A stretch of DNA of 39,961 nt from Clostridia bacterium (GCA_017450465.1 JAFSUW010000029.1:105572-145532), one strand, 5' to 3'. Shown: positions 1 through 8,844, numbered from the stretch's first letter. Made by a program: numbers and translations. The notes: generated by a model not told the origin, from the letters alone.

Positions 1-716
1 ATATCTACATCACGAATACGTGATTCAGCAGCTGTTAAGTTTTCACTTGTTGTTGATAAGTTTTCTACTGCATATTCCATTCTGTTTTGTACAGCACCAA
101 GTTTTGCTCTTTGTGTTGATACTGCGTTAATTGCAGCGTCTAATGCTGTTAATGCTCCACTTGCTCCTTCTGCTGTTGTTATGTTTAAGTTATGAATTTG
201 AAGTGTTGTTGCATCCATAGCACCTATTGTTACTGTTAATGTATCTACTGTCTCTGTATTTGCACCAATCTTAAATTTAGCTGCATTTGTAGACAAGTCT
301 CCATTTAATAGTTTCTTTGTATTGAATGTTGTTGAACTTGCGATTCTATTTACTTCATCTTTTAATGATGTTAACTCAGTTGTAATTGATGCCTGGTCTT
401 GTGCTGTTAAAACACCTGTGTTTTCAGCTTTTACAACTAGTTCTCTCATTCTTTGTAATATATCTGTTGTCTGTTGTAATGCACCTTCTGCTGTTTGGAT
501 CATTGATATACCATCTTGTGCGTTACTTCTTGCTTGGTTTAATCCTCTTATCTGTGCTCTCATCTTCTCGCTTATAGCGAGTCCTGATGCATCGTCTGCA
601 GCACTATTAATTCTTAAACCTGAAGACAATTTCTTGATTGATCCTTCTACTTTACCTTGGTTACCTGTTAATTTGTTTTGGGCATTTAATGCCATAATGT
701 TTGTGTTAATTCTCAT
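1..716 (-). CDS. flagellin, C-terminal end beyond the window
   Basis: This is the filament subunit of the bacterial flagellum, exported by the flagellar secretion system. The start is the ATG at 714-716, preceded by AAGGAGG. The N-terminal D0/D1 helices are clear: MRINTNIMALNAQNKL, then SSGLRINSAADDASGLAISE and the helix LQRMRELVVKAENTG. This last stretch matches the conserved region that TLR5 recognises in many flagellins. The frame is open to base 1, where the C-terminal D1 helix has reached the SRIRDVD motif, so only about 35 residues are missing. It is very similar to the complete flagellin at 1185-2009, and the two look like a tandem duplication. Its leader carries hairpins with AAGGA in the loop (see 722-846). 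Confidence 0.95.
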   Translation of the reverse strand, partial: MRINTNIMALNAQNKLTGNQGKVEGSIKKLSSGLRINSAADDASGLAISEKMRAQIRGLNQARSNAQDGISMIQTAEGALQQTTDILQRMRELVVKAENTGVLTAQDQASITTELTSLKDEVNRIASSTTFNTKKLLNGDLSTNAAKFKIGANTETVDTLTVTIGAMDATTLQIHNLNITTAEGASGALTALDAAINAVSTQRAKLGAVQNRMEYAVENLSTTSENLTAAESRIRDVD

Positions 717-721
717 TTTTC

Positions 722-846
722 ATTCCTCCTTGAATTTTTTTAAGAATTTTCTAATTATAGAATTTTCTTATTAAGAAAGTTCATCCTTGTACTTTCTTTT
801 ATCTTCCGTGAAACTTCGCTACTATTTTTTACCTCCTTAAATAGTA
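722..846 (-). promoter_or_regulatory. flagellin leader with three AAGGA-loop hairpins (CsrA-type sites)
   Basis: Read as minus-strand RNA, three stem-loops show GGA in the loop. The hairpin at 722-735 has loop AAGGAG, stem AUUC/GAAU, and contains the Shine-Dalgarno. The hairpin at 775-796 has loop ACAAGGAUGA with stem GAAAGU/ACUUUC; GUACAAGGAUGA matches the CsrA SELEX consensus RUACARGGAUGU at all but the last base. The hairpin at 820-846 has an 8-bp stem UACUAUUU/AAAUAGUA and a loop containing AAGGAGG. CsrA is known to repress hag translation in Bacillus subtilis through such sites. Here the sites are seen and the regulation is inferred. A motif, CACGGAAGATAAAA on the RNA, occurs on each side of the third hairpin (797-812 and 847-862). 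Confidence 0.6.
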
Positions 847-1125
847 TTTTATCTTCCGTGAACTTCGGTGCCATTAAACATATAATGACAAAACTATGTT
901 CCGAGTCTTTGGAATAGACTTTATCTACTTTGCCGTATATAGATAAAATCTTATATGTAATTTTTACAATACCTGAAGTTTCTTAAGTATTGCAAAATAA
1001 TTACCATCCTAAGCAAATCTTTGCCTAGTGAAAACAATAAACTTTTTTATCGCTTTCATTAGGTCAAGATCTTCTATTCGCGTTTTGTTGTACTTCAAAA
1101 AAAGGTAACAAAAACTAAACCTACA
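847..1125. other. intergenic leader region between the two flagellin genes
   Basis: No gene is supported here. On the minus strand it is the upstream leader of the flagellin at 1-716. It holds a second copy of the CACGGAAGAT motif (847-862), a hairpin near 967-995 (CAATAC...GTATTG arms) and several short A/T stems. I could not find a convincing sigma-28 promoter in this stretch. Expression may come from a weak promoter here or from readthrough of the upstream flagellin. Confidence 0.4.
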
Positions 1126-1173
1126 GTAAATGTATGTACCTTAGGCGACTTTAAGCCGCCTAAGTACATTTAC
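1126..1173 (-). terminator. hairpin terminator after the second flagellin gene
   Basis: An inverted repeat pairs GTAAATGTA plus CTTAGGCG on one side with CGCCTAAG plus TACATTTAC on the other, with a five-base bulge in one arm and a short loop. It starts 12 bases after the flagellin stop at 1185. The minus-strand sequence beyond it is only moderately T-rich (TTTAGTTTTTG), so termination may be incomplete. Confidence 0.65.
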
Positions 1174-1184
1174 TTATAAGCTAT

Positions 1185-2009
1185 CTATTGTAATAAAGAT
1201 AAGATTTGTTGTGGTTGTTGATTAGCTTGTGCAAGCATTGACATAGCTGTTTGATTTAAGATGCTATTCTTTGTGTAAGTTACCATCTCATTTGCCATGT
1301 CTACATCACGGATACGTGATTCTGCTGCAGTTAAGTTTTCACAAGTTGTTGATAAGTTCTCAACAGCATATTCCATTCTGTTTTGAATTGCACCTAAATT
1401 AGCTCTTTGTGTTGATACCCTATTTATTGCAGTATCAATATTCGTTAGAGCTGTTGCTGCATTAGCTGGTGTAGATATATCGATAGTAATACCTAAATCT
1501 AGTGCTTTCATTGAGCTAATTGTAACTGTTATGCAATCTTCAGTATATGTATTAGCACCAATTTTAAATGTAGCACCGCTTGATCCTAAGCTACCATCTA
1601 ATAGTTTCTTAGTGTTAAATGTTGTTGATTTAGCGATTCTATCAATTTCATCTTCTAATGCTGTTAATTCTGTTGTAATTGAAGTACGATCTGAATCTGT
1701 TAGTACCCCTGTATTTTCTGATTTAACTATAAGTTCTCTCATTCTTTGTAATATATCTGTTGTTTGTTGTAGTGCGCCTTCTGCTGTTTGAATCATTGAG
1801 ATACCATCTTGTGCGTTACTGTGTGCTTGTTTTAAACCTCTAATCTGAGCTCTCATCTTTTCGCTTATAGCTAGGCCTGAAGCATCGTCTGATGCTGTGT
1901 TAATTCTAAAGCCAGATGACAACTTTCTGATAGATTTTTCAACCTTACCTTGGTTTACCGTTAATTTGTTTTGGGCGTTTAAAGCCATTACGTTTGTGTT
2001 AATTTTCAT
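1185..2009 (-). CDS. flagellin
   Basis: A complete flagellin of 274 residues. The N-terminal D0/D1 part starts MKINTNVMALNAQNKL and includes LQRMRELIVKSENTG, the TLR5-contact type of sequence. A short variable middle covers about residues 140-190. The C-terminal helix begins near NRMEYAVENLSTT and ends QANQQPQQILSLLQ. At 274 residues it is a small flagellin, with almost no outer D2/D3 domains. The start is the ATG at 2007-2009 behind AAGGAGG. Two cysteines (in TEDCITV and TTCENLT) are unusual for a flagellin; the partial paralogue at 1-716 lacks the second. Both genes probably feed the same filament. A sigma-28-like promoter lies far upstream at 2382-2408. Confidence 0.97.
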   Translation of the reverse strand: MKINTNVMALNAQNKLTVNQGKVEKSIRKLSSGFRINTASDDASGLAISEKMRAQIRGLKQAHSNAQDGISMIQTAEGALQQTTDILQRMRELIVKSENTGVLTDSDRTSITTELTALEDEIDRIAKSTTFNTKKLLDGSLGSSGATFKIGANTYTEDCITVTISSMKALDLGITIDISTPANAATALTNIDTAINRVSTQRANLGAIQNRMEYAVENLSTTCENLTAAESRIRDVDMANEMVTYTKNSILNQTAMSMLAQANQQPQQILSLLQ

Positions 2010-2012
2010 AAT

Positions 2013-2060
2013 AATTCCTCCTTGAATTCTTAAATTTTTAATTTAATCCTCATCCTTGAG
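2013..2060 (-). promoter_or_regulatory. CsrA-type hairpins in the leader of the second flagellin
   Basis: The RNA of the minus strand has a hairpin at 2013-2028 with stem AAUUC/GAAUU and loop AAGGAG, which places the Shine-Dalgarno in a loop. An upstream hairpin-like site at 2049-2060 reads CUCAAGGAUGAG. This two-site arrangement (one upstream, one on the ribosome binding site) matches the known CsrA control of B. subtilis hag. It is shared with the neighbouring flagellin, which supports function. CsrA itself is not in the window. Confidence 0.55.
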
Positions 2061-2381
2061 TTTTTATTTTATCTCAAATAAGCCCTATGTAACTCTACAT
2101 TAAGACCGTTTTATCGCGTGTATTTTATTTCTTTTTCTTTTGTAAAGTACCTCGATTCCCGTGAATTAGATACTTTCCCTATTTCGTTTGAGTAGCATTT
2201 AAACGAAAAAAAACGAATAAAAAAAACTTCTAATCCCGACGCACAGGAATACATACAAACAAGAATAAAACAAATCTTATTTGTTATATTCACACCATAA
2301 GCTTTTCTTCCCTGAAAAGTTGTATCGTCCGTGATTTCTTATGAACGCCTGAACTATAAGTCCATCATCCGTTCACTTTAT
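2061..2381 (-). other. long 5' leader of the second flagellin gene, no gene seen
   Basis: If the promoter at 2382-2408 is used, this stretch is transcribed as an untranslated leader of about 365 bases. It contains a short hairpin near 2301-2318 (CUUUUC/GAAAAG around AGGGAA), an arm pair TGAACG/CGTTCA near 2345-2375, and more GGA triplets within CACGGACG and CACGGGAA. A 60-codon open frame at 2111-2293 starts with GTG, has no good ribosome binding site and no recognisable family, so it is not called. Confidence 0.4.
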
Positions 2382-2408
2382 ATATCGGGTCAAACCTAAA
2401 ATAACTTA
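2382..2408 (-). promoter_or_regulatory. sigma-28 (SigD)-like flagellar promoter
   Basis: On the minus strand TAAG, 15 bases, then CCCGATAT. The SigD consensus is TAAA-N15-GCCGATAT, so this has three of four bases in the -35 and seven of eight in the -10. It points at the flagellin gene at 1185-2009, about 370 bases downstream. Confidence 0.5.
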
Positions 2409-2503
2409 ATAGTTTTTTAAAAAATTTTTTTATGTAAACCGAACTTTTTTTAAACTTTCGCTTATTTATGCTATCTACAAGGCAAAAAAAAAATAAAAAA
2501 TTC

Positions 2504-2532
2504 TTGCTTTTTTATAGGTCATTTAGTATAAT
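2504..2532 (+). promoter_or_regulatory. SigA promoter of gyrA
   Basis: TTGCTT at 2504-2509, a 17-base spacer, and a perfect TATAAT at 2527-2532. The gyrA start codon follows 30 bases later. Confidence 0.75.
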
Positions 2533-2561
2533 GAAGTCGATATAGATTGGAGGCAATATTA

Positions 2562-5060
2562 ATGGAAAACGACAATGTTCAAGAAGAAAAAATAATTAAC
2601 GTAGATATCGAATCCGAAATGAAAAAATCTTATATAGATTATGCGATGAGCGTTATTGTCGCTCGTGCGCTTCCTGATGCACGTGACGGACTAAAGCCAG
2701 TTCATAGAAGGATTTTATACTCTATGAACGAGTTAGGTTTAGAGCCAGACAAGCCATACAGAAAATCTGCCCGTATTGTCGGTGATGTTCTTGGTAAATA
2801 CCACCCACACGGCGATGCTTCTGTATATGATGCTATGGTTCGACTTGCACAAGACTTTTCACTTCGTTACATGCTAGTTGATGGTCATGGTAACTTTGGT
2901 TCTGTCGATGGCGATAGTCCTGCTGCTATGCGTTACACTGAAGCACGTATGACTAAGCTTTCTACAGAAATGTTAAAAGATATAGATAAAAATACAGTTG
3001 ATTTTGTGCCAAACTTCGATGATACCTTAAAAGAACCTGCTGTACTTCCTTCAAGGTTCCCTAATATGCTTGTTAATGGGTCTTCTGGTATTGCTGTTGG
3101 TATGGCAACAAATATTCCACCTCATAACCTCGGAGAAGTTATAGATGGTATTATTAAAGTAATTGATGAAGATAATGTAACTATAGACGACTTAATGAAG
3201 GTTATAAAAGGGCCTGACTTCCCTACCGGTGCTATTATAATGGGAAAAGAAGGCATTAGAAACACTTACCAAACAGGCCGTGGCCGTATTTTGGTTCGTG
3301 CTAAAGCTGAAATCGAAGATTCTGGCAACAAGCAACGTATTGTAGTTACCGAAATACCTTATATGGTAAACAAAGCACGCCTTATCGAAAATATTGCAAC
3401 ACTCGTTAAAGATAAACGTATTGATGGCATTTCTGATCTTCGTGACGAATCCGACCGTGAAGGTATGAGAATTGTTATTGAACTTAAAAAAGACGCTAAC
3501 GCAAACGTTGTACTTAACCAACTTTATAAAAATACTCAAATGCAAGATACATTCGGTGCAATCATGCTTGCCCTTGTAAATGGTAAGCCACAAATACTTA
3601 ACCTTCGTCAATGCATCGATTGCTATCTAGATCACCAAAAAGATATTATTTTAAGAAGGACTAAGTTTGATTTAGACAAAGCTGAAGCAAGACTACATAT
3701 ATTAGAAGGTTTAAGAATAGCTATCGATAACATCGATGAAGTAATAAAGATTATTCGTGCAGCTTATGATGATGCAAAAGAACGCTTGATGGAACGTTTT
3801 GGTCTTACCGAAATACAAGCCCAAGCTATCTTAGATATGCGTCTTCGTACACTATCTGGATTGCAAAGAGAAAAAATCGAAGCTGAATATAATGACTTAG
3901 TTGAGAAAATTAAATACTATAAAGAAGTTTTATCCAGCGAAACTTTAGTATACAAGATTATTAAGGACGAGCTCCTTGAAATCAAAACAAAATTTGCTGA
4001 TACAAGAAGAACTAAAATAGAGGCATCAGCTGAAGAAATTGAGATTGAAGACTTAATTAAAGAAGAAAACTGTGTAATCACACTTACACACTTTGGCTAT
4101 ATAAAACGTATGCCAGTTGATACTTATAGAAGTCAAAAACGTGGTGGAAAAGGCATAATCGGTATTACAACCCGTGAAGAAGACTTTGTTGAAAAGATAT
4201 TTATCGCATCAACTCACCACTACATTATGTTCTTTACTAATAAAGGTAAAGTATATAGATTAAAAGCATACGAAGTGCCTGAGGCAGGTCGTCAAGCAAA
4301 AGGTATGGCAATAGTTAACCTACTACAGCTTGAACAAGGCGAACTAATTTCTGCTGTTATTCCTATTGCTAACTATGCAGACGATATGTACTTACTCATG
4401 GCAACCAAAAATGGTTTAATTAAGAAAACAAACCTTATGGAATATAGCAATGTTAGAAAGAGTGGTTTAATTGGTATCACACTTCGTGAAAGCGATGAAC
4501 TTATCGCTGTAAGACTTACAGATGGTACAAATAAAGTTGTTATTGTAACAGCAGATGGCCAGTCAATCACATTTGATGAAAAAGACGTACGTCCTATCGG
4601 CCGTGTTTCACAAGGCGTAAAGGGTATCGAATTAAACGATGATGACTTTGTAGTTGGTATGGAACCAACAAGTAGTGACGATAAACGTTGTTTACTAACT
4701 ATTTCAGAAAATGGTTTTGGTAAACGTACCGAACTTGAAGAATATAGAGTTCAAACAAGAGGCGGCAAAGGCGTTTTAACATACAAAGTAACTGATAAAA
4801 CAGGAAAACTTGTTGGAATAAAGATTGTTGATGAAGCAGATGATATTATACTTATTAGTTCAGATGGAACTATCATTAGATTAAAAGTAAAAGATATTAG
4901 CATTCTAGGTAGAAATACTCAGGGCGTTACACTTATGAGAATGCCTGAAGGAACAAACCTCGTAAGTATCACTAAAGTTTCTGAAGAATCTACTGATGAA
5001 AGTTTGGCTGAAGAAATTATAGAAGAACAGGAAGCTAACGATACTAATGAAAAGGAATGA
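2562..5060 (+). CDS. gyrA: DNA gyrase subunit A
   Basis: The breakage-reunion subunit of DNA gyrase, which introduces negative supercoils together with GyrB. The start chosen is the ATG at 2562, eight bases after TTGGAGG; an upstream TTG at 2547 lies inside that ribosome binding site. The protein has 832 residues. The winged-helix/tower part begins [20 protein letters not shown]. The catalytic tyrosine is Y125 in [10 protein letters not shown]. The C-terminal beta-pinwheel carries the GyrA box QKRGGKG at 525-531, which separates it from ParC. A second RGGKG occurs further on. In the quinolone-resistance region [10 protein letters not shown] the usual serine or threonine is Ala86, with Asp90 kept. 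It may be co-transcribed with ktrB, whose ribosome binding site overlaps the end of gyrA. Confidence 0.98.
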   Translation: MENDNVQEEKIINVDIESEMKKSYIDYAMSVIVARALPDARDGLKPVHRRILYSMNELGLEPDKPYRKSARIVGDVLGKYHPHGDASVYDAMVRLAQDFSLRYMLVDGHGNFGSVDGDSPAAMRYTEARMTKLSTEMLKDIDKNTVDFVPNFDDTLKEPAVLPSRFPNMLVNGSSGIAVGMATNIPPHNLGEVIDGIIKVIDEDNVTIDDLMKVIKGPDFPTGAIIMGKEGIRNTYQTGRGRILVRAKAEIEDSGNKQRIVVTEIPYMVNKARLIENIATLVKDKRIDGISDLRDESDREGMRIVIELKKDANANVVLNQLYKNTQMQDTFGAIMLALVNGKPQILNLRQCIDCYLDHQKDIILRRTKFDLDKAEARLHILEGLRIAIDNIDEVIKIIRAAYDDAKERLMERFGLTEIQAQAILDMRLRTLSGLQREKIEAEYNDLVEKIKYYKEVLSSETLVYKIIKDELLEIKTKFADTRRTKIEASAEEIEIEDLIKEENCVITLTHFGYIKRMPVDTYRSQKRGGKGIIGITTREEDFVEKIFIASTHHYIMFFTNKGKVYRLKAYEVPEAGRQAKGMAIVNLLQLEQGELISAVIPIANYADDMYLLMATKNGLIKKTNLMEYSNVRKSGLIGITLRESDELIAVRLTDGTNKVVIVTADGQSITFDEKDVRPIGRVSQGVKGIELNDDDFVVGMEPTSSDDKRCLLTISENGFGKRTELEEYRVQTRGGKGVLTYKVTDKTGKLVGIKIVDEADDIILISSDGTIIRLKVKDISILGRNTQGVTLMRMPEGTNLVSITKVSEESTDESLAEEIIEEQEANDTNEKE

Positions 5061-5069
5061 TAGAGAATT

Positions 5070-6410
5070 ATGAAACATAATTTCACTCCAACGCGAATCA
5101 TATTATTAGGATTTATTTTACTTATATTAATAGGAAGCATTCTTTTGATGCTTCCTATTAGTTCATATCCTGATAAAAACATTAGTTTTATTGATGCACT
5201 TTTTACAGCAACTTCTGCATCATGTGTTACAGGCCTTGTAACTTTTGATACGAACACAACTTGGACTAGTTTTGGAAAAGCAGTTATTCTAATACTTATC
5301 CAAATCGGCGGTCTTGGTATTATGTCCATTTTTACGATTTTCGCTTTACTATCAAGGAAACAATTAAACTTAACCGAACGACTTACAATTTCCGAAACAA
5401 TTAACGATTTTAACTTAAATAGTGTTGTTAACGTGTTTTTGAAAATTCTTTTTGTAACTTTAGCATTTGAACTTAGTGGTGCTGTAATCTTGTTTTTCCA
5501 ACTAGAACCGATATATGGCACATTACCTGCTATAACAAAAAGCATATTTATATCTATTTCTGCTTTTTGTAATGCTGGATTTGATGTACTTGGTACAAAC
5601 GAAGCACCTTTTAGTAGTTTAACTAGCTTAAACACCAATCCAGTAATTCTTTCCACACTTTCCGCACTTGTTATAATCGGCGGTCTTGGATTTGTGGTTT
5701 GGAAAGATTTATGGAGATGTAAATGGCATTTCAAAAAATACACATTACACACTAAAGTTGTATTAATAGTTTCATTTATGCTTCTTTTACTTGGAACTGG
5801 TTTTATGTATGCATTTGAATCTAACAACACTTTAAGTGGTATGAATTTTAATGACAAACTTGTAAATTCTTTCTTTGCATCTGTTACCACTAGAACTGCT
5901 GGATTTAATTCGATTGAAAATTCCGCATTAGCACCTGCCTCAAAATTACTTATGATGATATTCATGGTAATCGGTGGTGCCCCTGGCTCTACAGCCGGCG
6001 GAATTAAAGTTACTACAATAGCAATACTTATTTTAGCCGCCATATCGTTTATACGCGGTAGAGACGATATAGAAGTTATGAGATATAGTATTTCATATAG
6101 CACAATTTTTAAATCAGTTTGTATATTTATGCTTGCACTTCTTATTATATTCACATCTGCTTTTATTGTTTTATTAAATAACAACTTTGAATTTGTAGAT
6201 GTTTTATATGAAGTTACTTCTGCATTTGGAACTGTCGGGCTTTCAACCGGCATAACCCCAATGCTTAATACACTTTCAAAAATAGTGATAATGTTTTGTA
6301 TGTTCTTAGGACGTCTTGGTCCACTTAGCTTGGTAATCGCGTTCTCAAGAAAACAAATTCTATATAAACCTTCTTACAAGTACTCGGAAGGAAAAATATC
6401 AGTAGGATAA
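5070..6410 (+). CDS. ktrB: Trk/Ktr-type potassium uptake channel subunit
   Basis: This is the membrane pore of a Ktr/Trk potassium (and possibly sodium-coupled) uptake system. The 446 residues hold four channel-like repeats, each with a selectivity-filter glycine: SCVTGLVT (residues 51-58), FCNAGFDV, TTRTAGFN and GTVGLSTG. The protein is almost entirely hydrophobic helices, and its length fits KtrB (about 440-450). The ATG at 5070 follows AAGGAATGA, which overlaps the end of gyrA, so coupling to gyrA is possible. Its cytoplasmic partner ktrA starts 385 bases downstream on the same strand, and the gap is filled by a palindromic repeat element. A long antisense open frame covers part of this gene and is only a shadow. 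Confidence 0.93.
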   Translation: MKHNFTPTRIILLGFILLILIGSILLMLPISSYPDKNISFIDALFTATSASCVTGLVTFDTNTTWTSFGKAVILILIQIGGLGIMSIFTIFALLSRKQLNLTERLTISETINDFNLNSVVNVFLKILFVTLAFELSGAVILFFQLEPIYGTLPAITKSIFISISAFCNAGFDVLGTNEAPFSSLTSLNTNPVILSTLSALVIIGGLGFVVWKDLWRCKWHFKKYTLHTKVVLIVSFMLLLLGTGFMYAFESNNTLSGMNFNDKLVNSFFASVTTRTAGFNSIENSALAPASKLLMMIFMVIGGAPGSTAGGIKVTTIAILILAAISFIRGRDDIEVMRYSISYSTIFKSVCIFMLALLIIFTSAFIVLLNNNFEFVDVLYEVTSAFGTVGLSTGITPMLNTLSKIVIMFCMFLGRLGPLSLVIAFSRKQILYKPSYKYSEGKISVG

Positions 6411-6415
6411 TTTAA

Positions 6416-6764
6416 CAAATTAATGTTTGACGGGATGATTGTTAATGGTTATTGCAAACTTGTAGTGGAGCACATTGTGCTCCATGAAACCTAAACAAAA
6501 CATTAAACAAATAACGCTCACAAGCACTTCGTTTTTTCATTTCTAGCCAAAACAAATGGTGGTCGTTCGTATTCGGCATCCATGCCTCATACTTACTCAA
6601 AAAAGCATCCAGCTTTTTTGCCCACCATAAACCGTTTTGGAGAAATGTAAAAAACTACGTTAAAAGTTCGCGTATATTTTATTTAACGTTTTGTTTAGTT
6701 AAATGTATTCAAAGGCGAAGAACAATTTGCGAAGCAACAACCGTCCCGATAAACAATAATTTAT
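6416..6764. repeat. nested palindromic element A, between ktrB and ktrA
   Basis: The ends are imperfect inverted repeats. The left end (6416-6438) reads CAAATTAATGTTTGACGGGA. The right end (6739-6764), reverse-complemented, reads ATAAATTATTGTTTATCGGG. The same end sequence bounds elements at 19396, 25651 and 31037. Inside lie a hairpin GGAGCAC/GTGCTCC (6466-6484) and the larger core palindrome at 6491-6698. No coding frame of note is present. It has the look of a MITE or composite palindrome inserted in the ktrB-ktrA operon. Confidence 0.75.
6491..6698 (+). repeat. core palindrome, copy 1 (candidate structured RNA)
   Basis: This 208-bp imperfect palindrome has outer arms CTAAACAAAAC and GTTTTGTTTAG, then AGCCAAAAC facing GTTTTGG. 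Inside are a stem ATGGTGG (6556-6562) with CCACCAT (6622-6628), a hairpin GGCAT/ATGCC, and a hairpin AAAAAAGC/GCTTTTTT (6599-6619). It matches the reverse complement of 16861-17060, with a block of about 44 bases nearly identical. Stem bases differ between the copies in a pairing-preserving way (see findings). Whether it acts as RNA, as DNA cruciform or as a mobile element is not known. Confidence 0.75.
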
Positions 6765-6795
6765 CCGTAATTTATTAATGAAAGGGTGTTTATTT

Positions 6796-7446
6796 ATGAA
6801 ATCTTTTTTGGTTATAGGATTAGGTCGTTTTGGTACTAGTTGTGCACAGGCACTTAGTGAAATGAATCATGAAGTATTGGGTGTTGACGAGGATGCTCGT
6901 CTTGTAAATAATATCGCGCCTTATGTCACACATGCAGTTGTTGCTGATTGTACGAATGAAGAATTTTTATCAACCATAGGCGTAAATAAATTTAGCGCCT
7001 GCATAGTAGCAATTGGTGATAATCAAGAAGCAAGCGTAATGATAACAGTACTTCTTAAAGAATACGGAGCAAAATATATAGTAGCAAAAGCGCATAACGA
7101 TTTGCATGCAAAAGTTTTATCAAAAATAGGAGCCGATAGAATAGTACTTCCGGAAAAAGATACTGCAAGAAAACTTGCAACTAATCTTTGTCACAAAAAC
7201 ATATATGATTTAGTAGATATTTCACCTGACTATAGCATAATTTCAGTAAAAGCACCTAAACCATGGTGGAATAAAACACTTATTGAACTATCTCCTCGCG
7301 ATAAATTTGGAATAAACATAATAGCAATAGAAAGTTCGGAAGACAATATAAACGTACTGCCAAACGCTAATACAATAATACATGATGAAGATGTGCTAGT
7401 CGTGGTCGGAAAAAATACAGAATTAGAAAAAATAAAAAAACTATAA
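6796..7446 (+). CDS. ktrA: Ktr/Trk potassium uptake regulatory subunit, RCK domain
   Basis: This is the cytoplasmic ring-forming regulator that gates KtrB in response to nucleotides. The N-terminal Rossmann (RCK_N) domain starts MKSFLVIGLGRFGTS with the dinucleotide-binding GLGRFG. The acidic end of beta-2 is in EVLGVDED, and the C-terminal RCK_C lobe covers about residues 135-216. The start chosen is the ATG at 6796, seven bases after AAAGGGTG. An upstream in-frame ATG at 6778 would add six residues and place that ribosome binding site inside the gene. The 216 residues fit the family. It is separated from ktrB by palindromic element A and ends at a bidirectional terminator. Confidence 0.94.
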   Translation: MKSFLVIGLGRFGTSCAQALSEMNHEVLGVDEDARLVNNIAPYVTHAVVADCTNEEFLSTIGVNKFSACIVAIGDNQEASVMITVLLKEYGAKYIVAKAHNDLHAKVLSKIGADRIVLPEKDTARKLATNLCHKNIYDLVDISPDYSIISVKAPKPWWNKTLIELSPRDKFGINIIAIESSEDNINVLPNANTIIHDEDVLVVVGKNTELEKIKKL

Positions 7447-7477
7447 AAAAATGGCGATTATAATCGCCATTTTTTTA
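7445..7477. terminator. bidirectional terminator between ktrA and murF
   Basis: The stem ATGGCGATTATAATCGCCAT (7451-7470) is a perfect palindrome with an A-run before and a T-run after, so it serves both the ktrA transcript and the convergent ddl-murF transcript. Confidence 0.92.
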
Positions 7478-8827
7478 TTTGCTAATTTCTTCTACTACTT
7501 TATCCATCTGCATTGCTCTTGAGCCCTTTACTAACACAACATCGTCTTTTTGCAAAAATCCTTTGAGTTCTTCAATTAGCTTTTCTTGATCTTCAAAAAT
7601 CTTCGCATCTTTTCCACTATCTATTAAGCCCTTTGCTATATTTTTTGCCTCATTACCATATGTAAAAACATAATCAATGTTTAAGTCACTAATATGTTTC
7701 CCTATTTCGAAGTGAATTTTTTGCGACATTTCCCCAAGTTCTAGCATATCGGCAAGCACCGCTATTTTCCTTCCACCACTTAACTTACTTAAAGTGTCTA
7801 AGATAGCATTCATTGATTCTGGGCCCGCATTATATGTATCGTTTATTATTTTATATCCATTTACCTCTTTTATATCCATGCGAAGCTTTGACATCTCAAA
7901 GTTCTTTAAGCCCTCTACTATCTTTTCAGGTGGCACATTATTTACTCTACCCACTGCCCACGCAGCAAGTGAGTTTAATACAAAATGCTCTCCTGGTAAA
8001 TTAATAGTTACTGTGTATACTTCATTGTTTTCTTTTATCTTAAAACTTGTTCTCTCATCAGTAAGCACTATATCGTACGCCATATAATCTGATTTATTCT
8101 TAATACCATATGTAACAATTTTTTGTTCAACGCTTCCCTTTATAGTTTTTAAGTACAAATCATCATTATTAATTATAATAGTACCATCGTCAGGCATGCC
8201 CTCTATTATCTCCATTTTGGCTTTTAAGATGTTTTCTCGACTGCCTAGGTTACCAATATGTGCTTGACCAATGTTGGTTAAAACGGCAAAATCTGGTCTT
8301 GCAATATTAGATAATATAGACATCTCCTTAAAATGGTTCATACCCATTTCTAATACTAGTATATCTTCGTTTGTGTAACGAAGTAATGTCTTTGGTACAC
8401 CAATAAAATTGTTTAAATTTCCCTCTGTTTTTAATGTATTATAATGCTCACTTAGTACACTTGCTATCATATCTTTTGTTGTAGTTTTTCCTACACTACC
8501 TGTAATTGCTACAAGTGGCTTTTTTATATAGTTTTCTCTATATCCTTTTGCTATATCTTGAAATGCTTTTAACGTATCTTCAACAAGGATAAAAACTTTT
8601 CCTTCTGGTACTTCTACTTCTTTACTAGATATACATCCTACCGCGCCATCTCTTAATGCATTATTAATAAAATCGTGTCCGTCAAATTTTTCTCCTATAA
8701 GTGGCACATAGAAATCTCCTTCTTTTATTATCCTTGAATCTGTTACAAAACTAGACACTTCTATATCTTTATCTATATTTTTTACTACTTTTCCGTTTGT
8801 GTATTTTATTATTTCTGATAGCTTCAT
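7475..8827 (-). CDS. murF: UDP-MurNAc-tripeptide:D-Ala-D-Ala ligase
   Basis: MurF adds the D-Ala-D-Ala dipeptide to UDP-MurNAc-tripeptide in the cytoplasm, the last step of the soluble peptidoglycan precursor. The 450 residues show the three Mur ligase domains. The N-terminal substrate domain contains DSRIIKEGDFYVPLIGEKFDGH. The central ATPase has the P-loop GSVGKTTTKD (from residue 110) and later EMGMNHFKEM and NIGQAHIGNLGS. The C-terminal domain contains INDTYNAGPESM and VLADMLELGE. The ATG at 8825-8827 follows GAAAGGATTG. It sits 17 bases after ddl, which makes its substrate, so the two form an operon. Confidence 0.97.
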   Translation of the reverse strand: MKLSEIIKYTNGKVVKNIDKDIEVSSFVTDSRIIKEGDFYVPLIGEKFDGHDFINNALRDGAVGCISSKEVEVPEGKVFILVEDTLKAFQDIAKGYRENYIKKPLVAITGSVGKTTTKDMIASVLSEHYNTLKTEGNLNNFIGVPKTLLRYTNEDILVLEMGMNHFKEMSILSNIARPDFAVLTNIGQAHIGNLGSRENILKAKMEIIEGMPDDGTIIINNDDLYLKTIKGSVEQKIVTYGIKNKSDYMAYDIVLTDERTSFKIKENNEVYTVTINLPGEHFVLNSLAAWAVGRVNNVPPEKIVEGLKNFEMSKLRMDIKEVNGYKIINDTYNAGPESMNAILDTLSKLSGGRKIAVLADMLELGEMSQKIHFEIGKHISDLNIDYVFTYGNEAKNIAKGLIDSGKDAKIFEDQEKLIEELKGFLQKDDVVLVKGSRAMQMDKVVEEISK

Positions 8828-8844
8828 ATAATCAATCCTTTCAA

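Noticed and set aside
717-1184. c-di-GMP riboswitch in the flagellin leader
   Set aside because: A GGCAAA-like string occurs, but the conserved second and third GEMM segments, such as GACGCAAAGCC, are not present.
2111-2293. 60-codon minus-strand open frame between flagellin and gyrA
   Set aside because: Starts at GTG without a clear ribosome binding site, has no family signal, and lies in the probable flagellin leader.
4919-6253. 444-codon open frame antisense to the end of gyrA and to ktrB
   Set aside because: Its translation has no recognisable motifs, and the opposite strand encodes well conserved GyrA and KtrB sequence.
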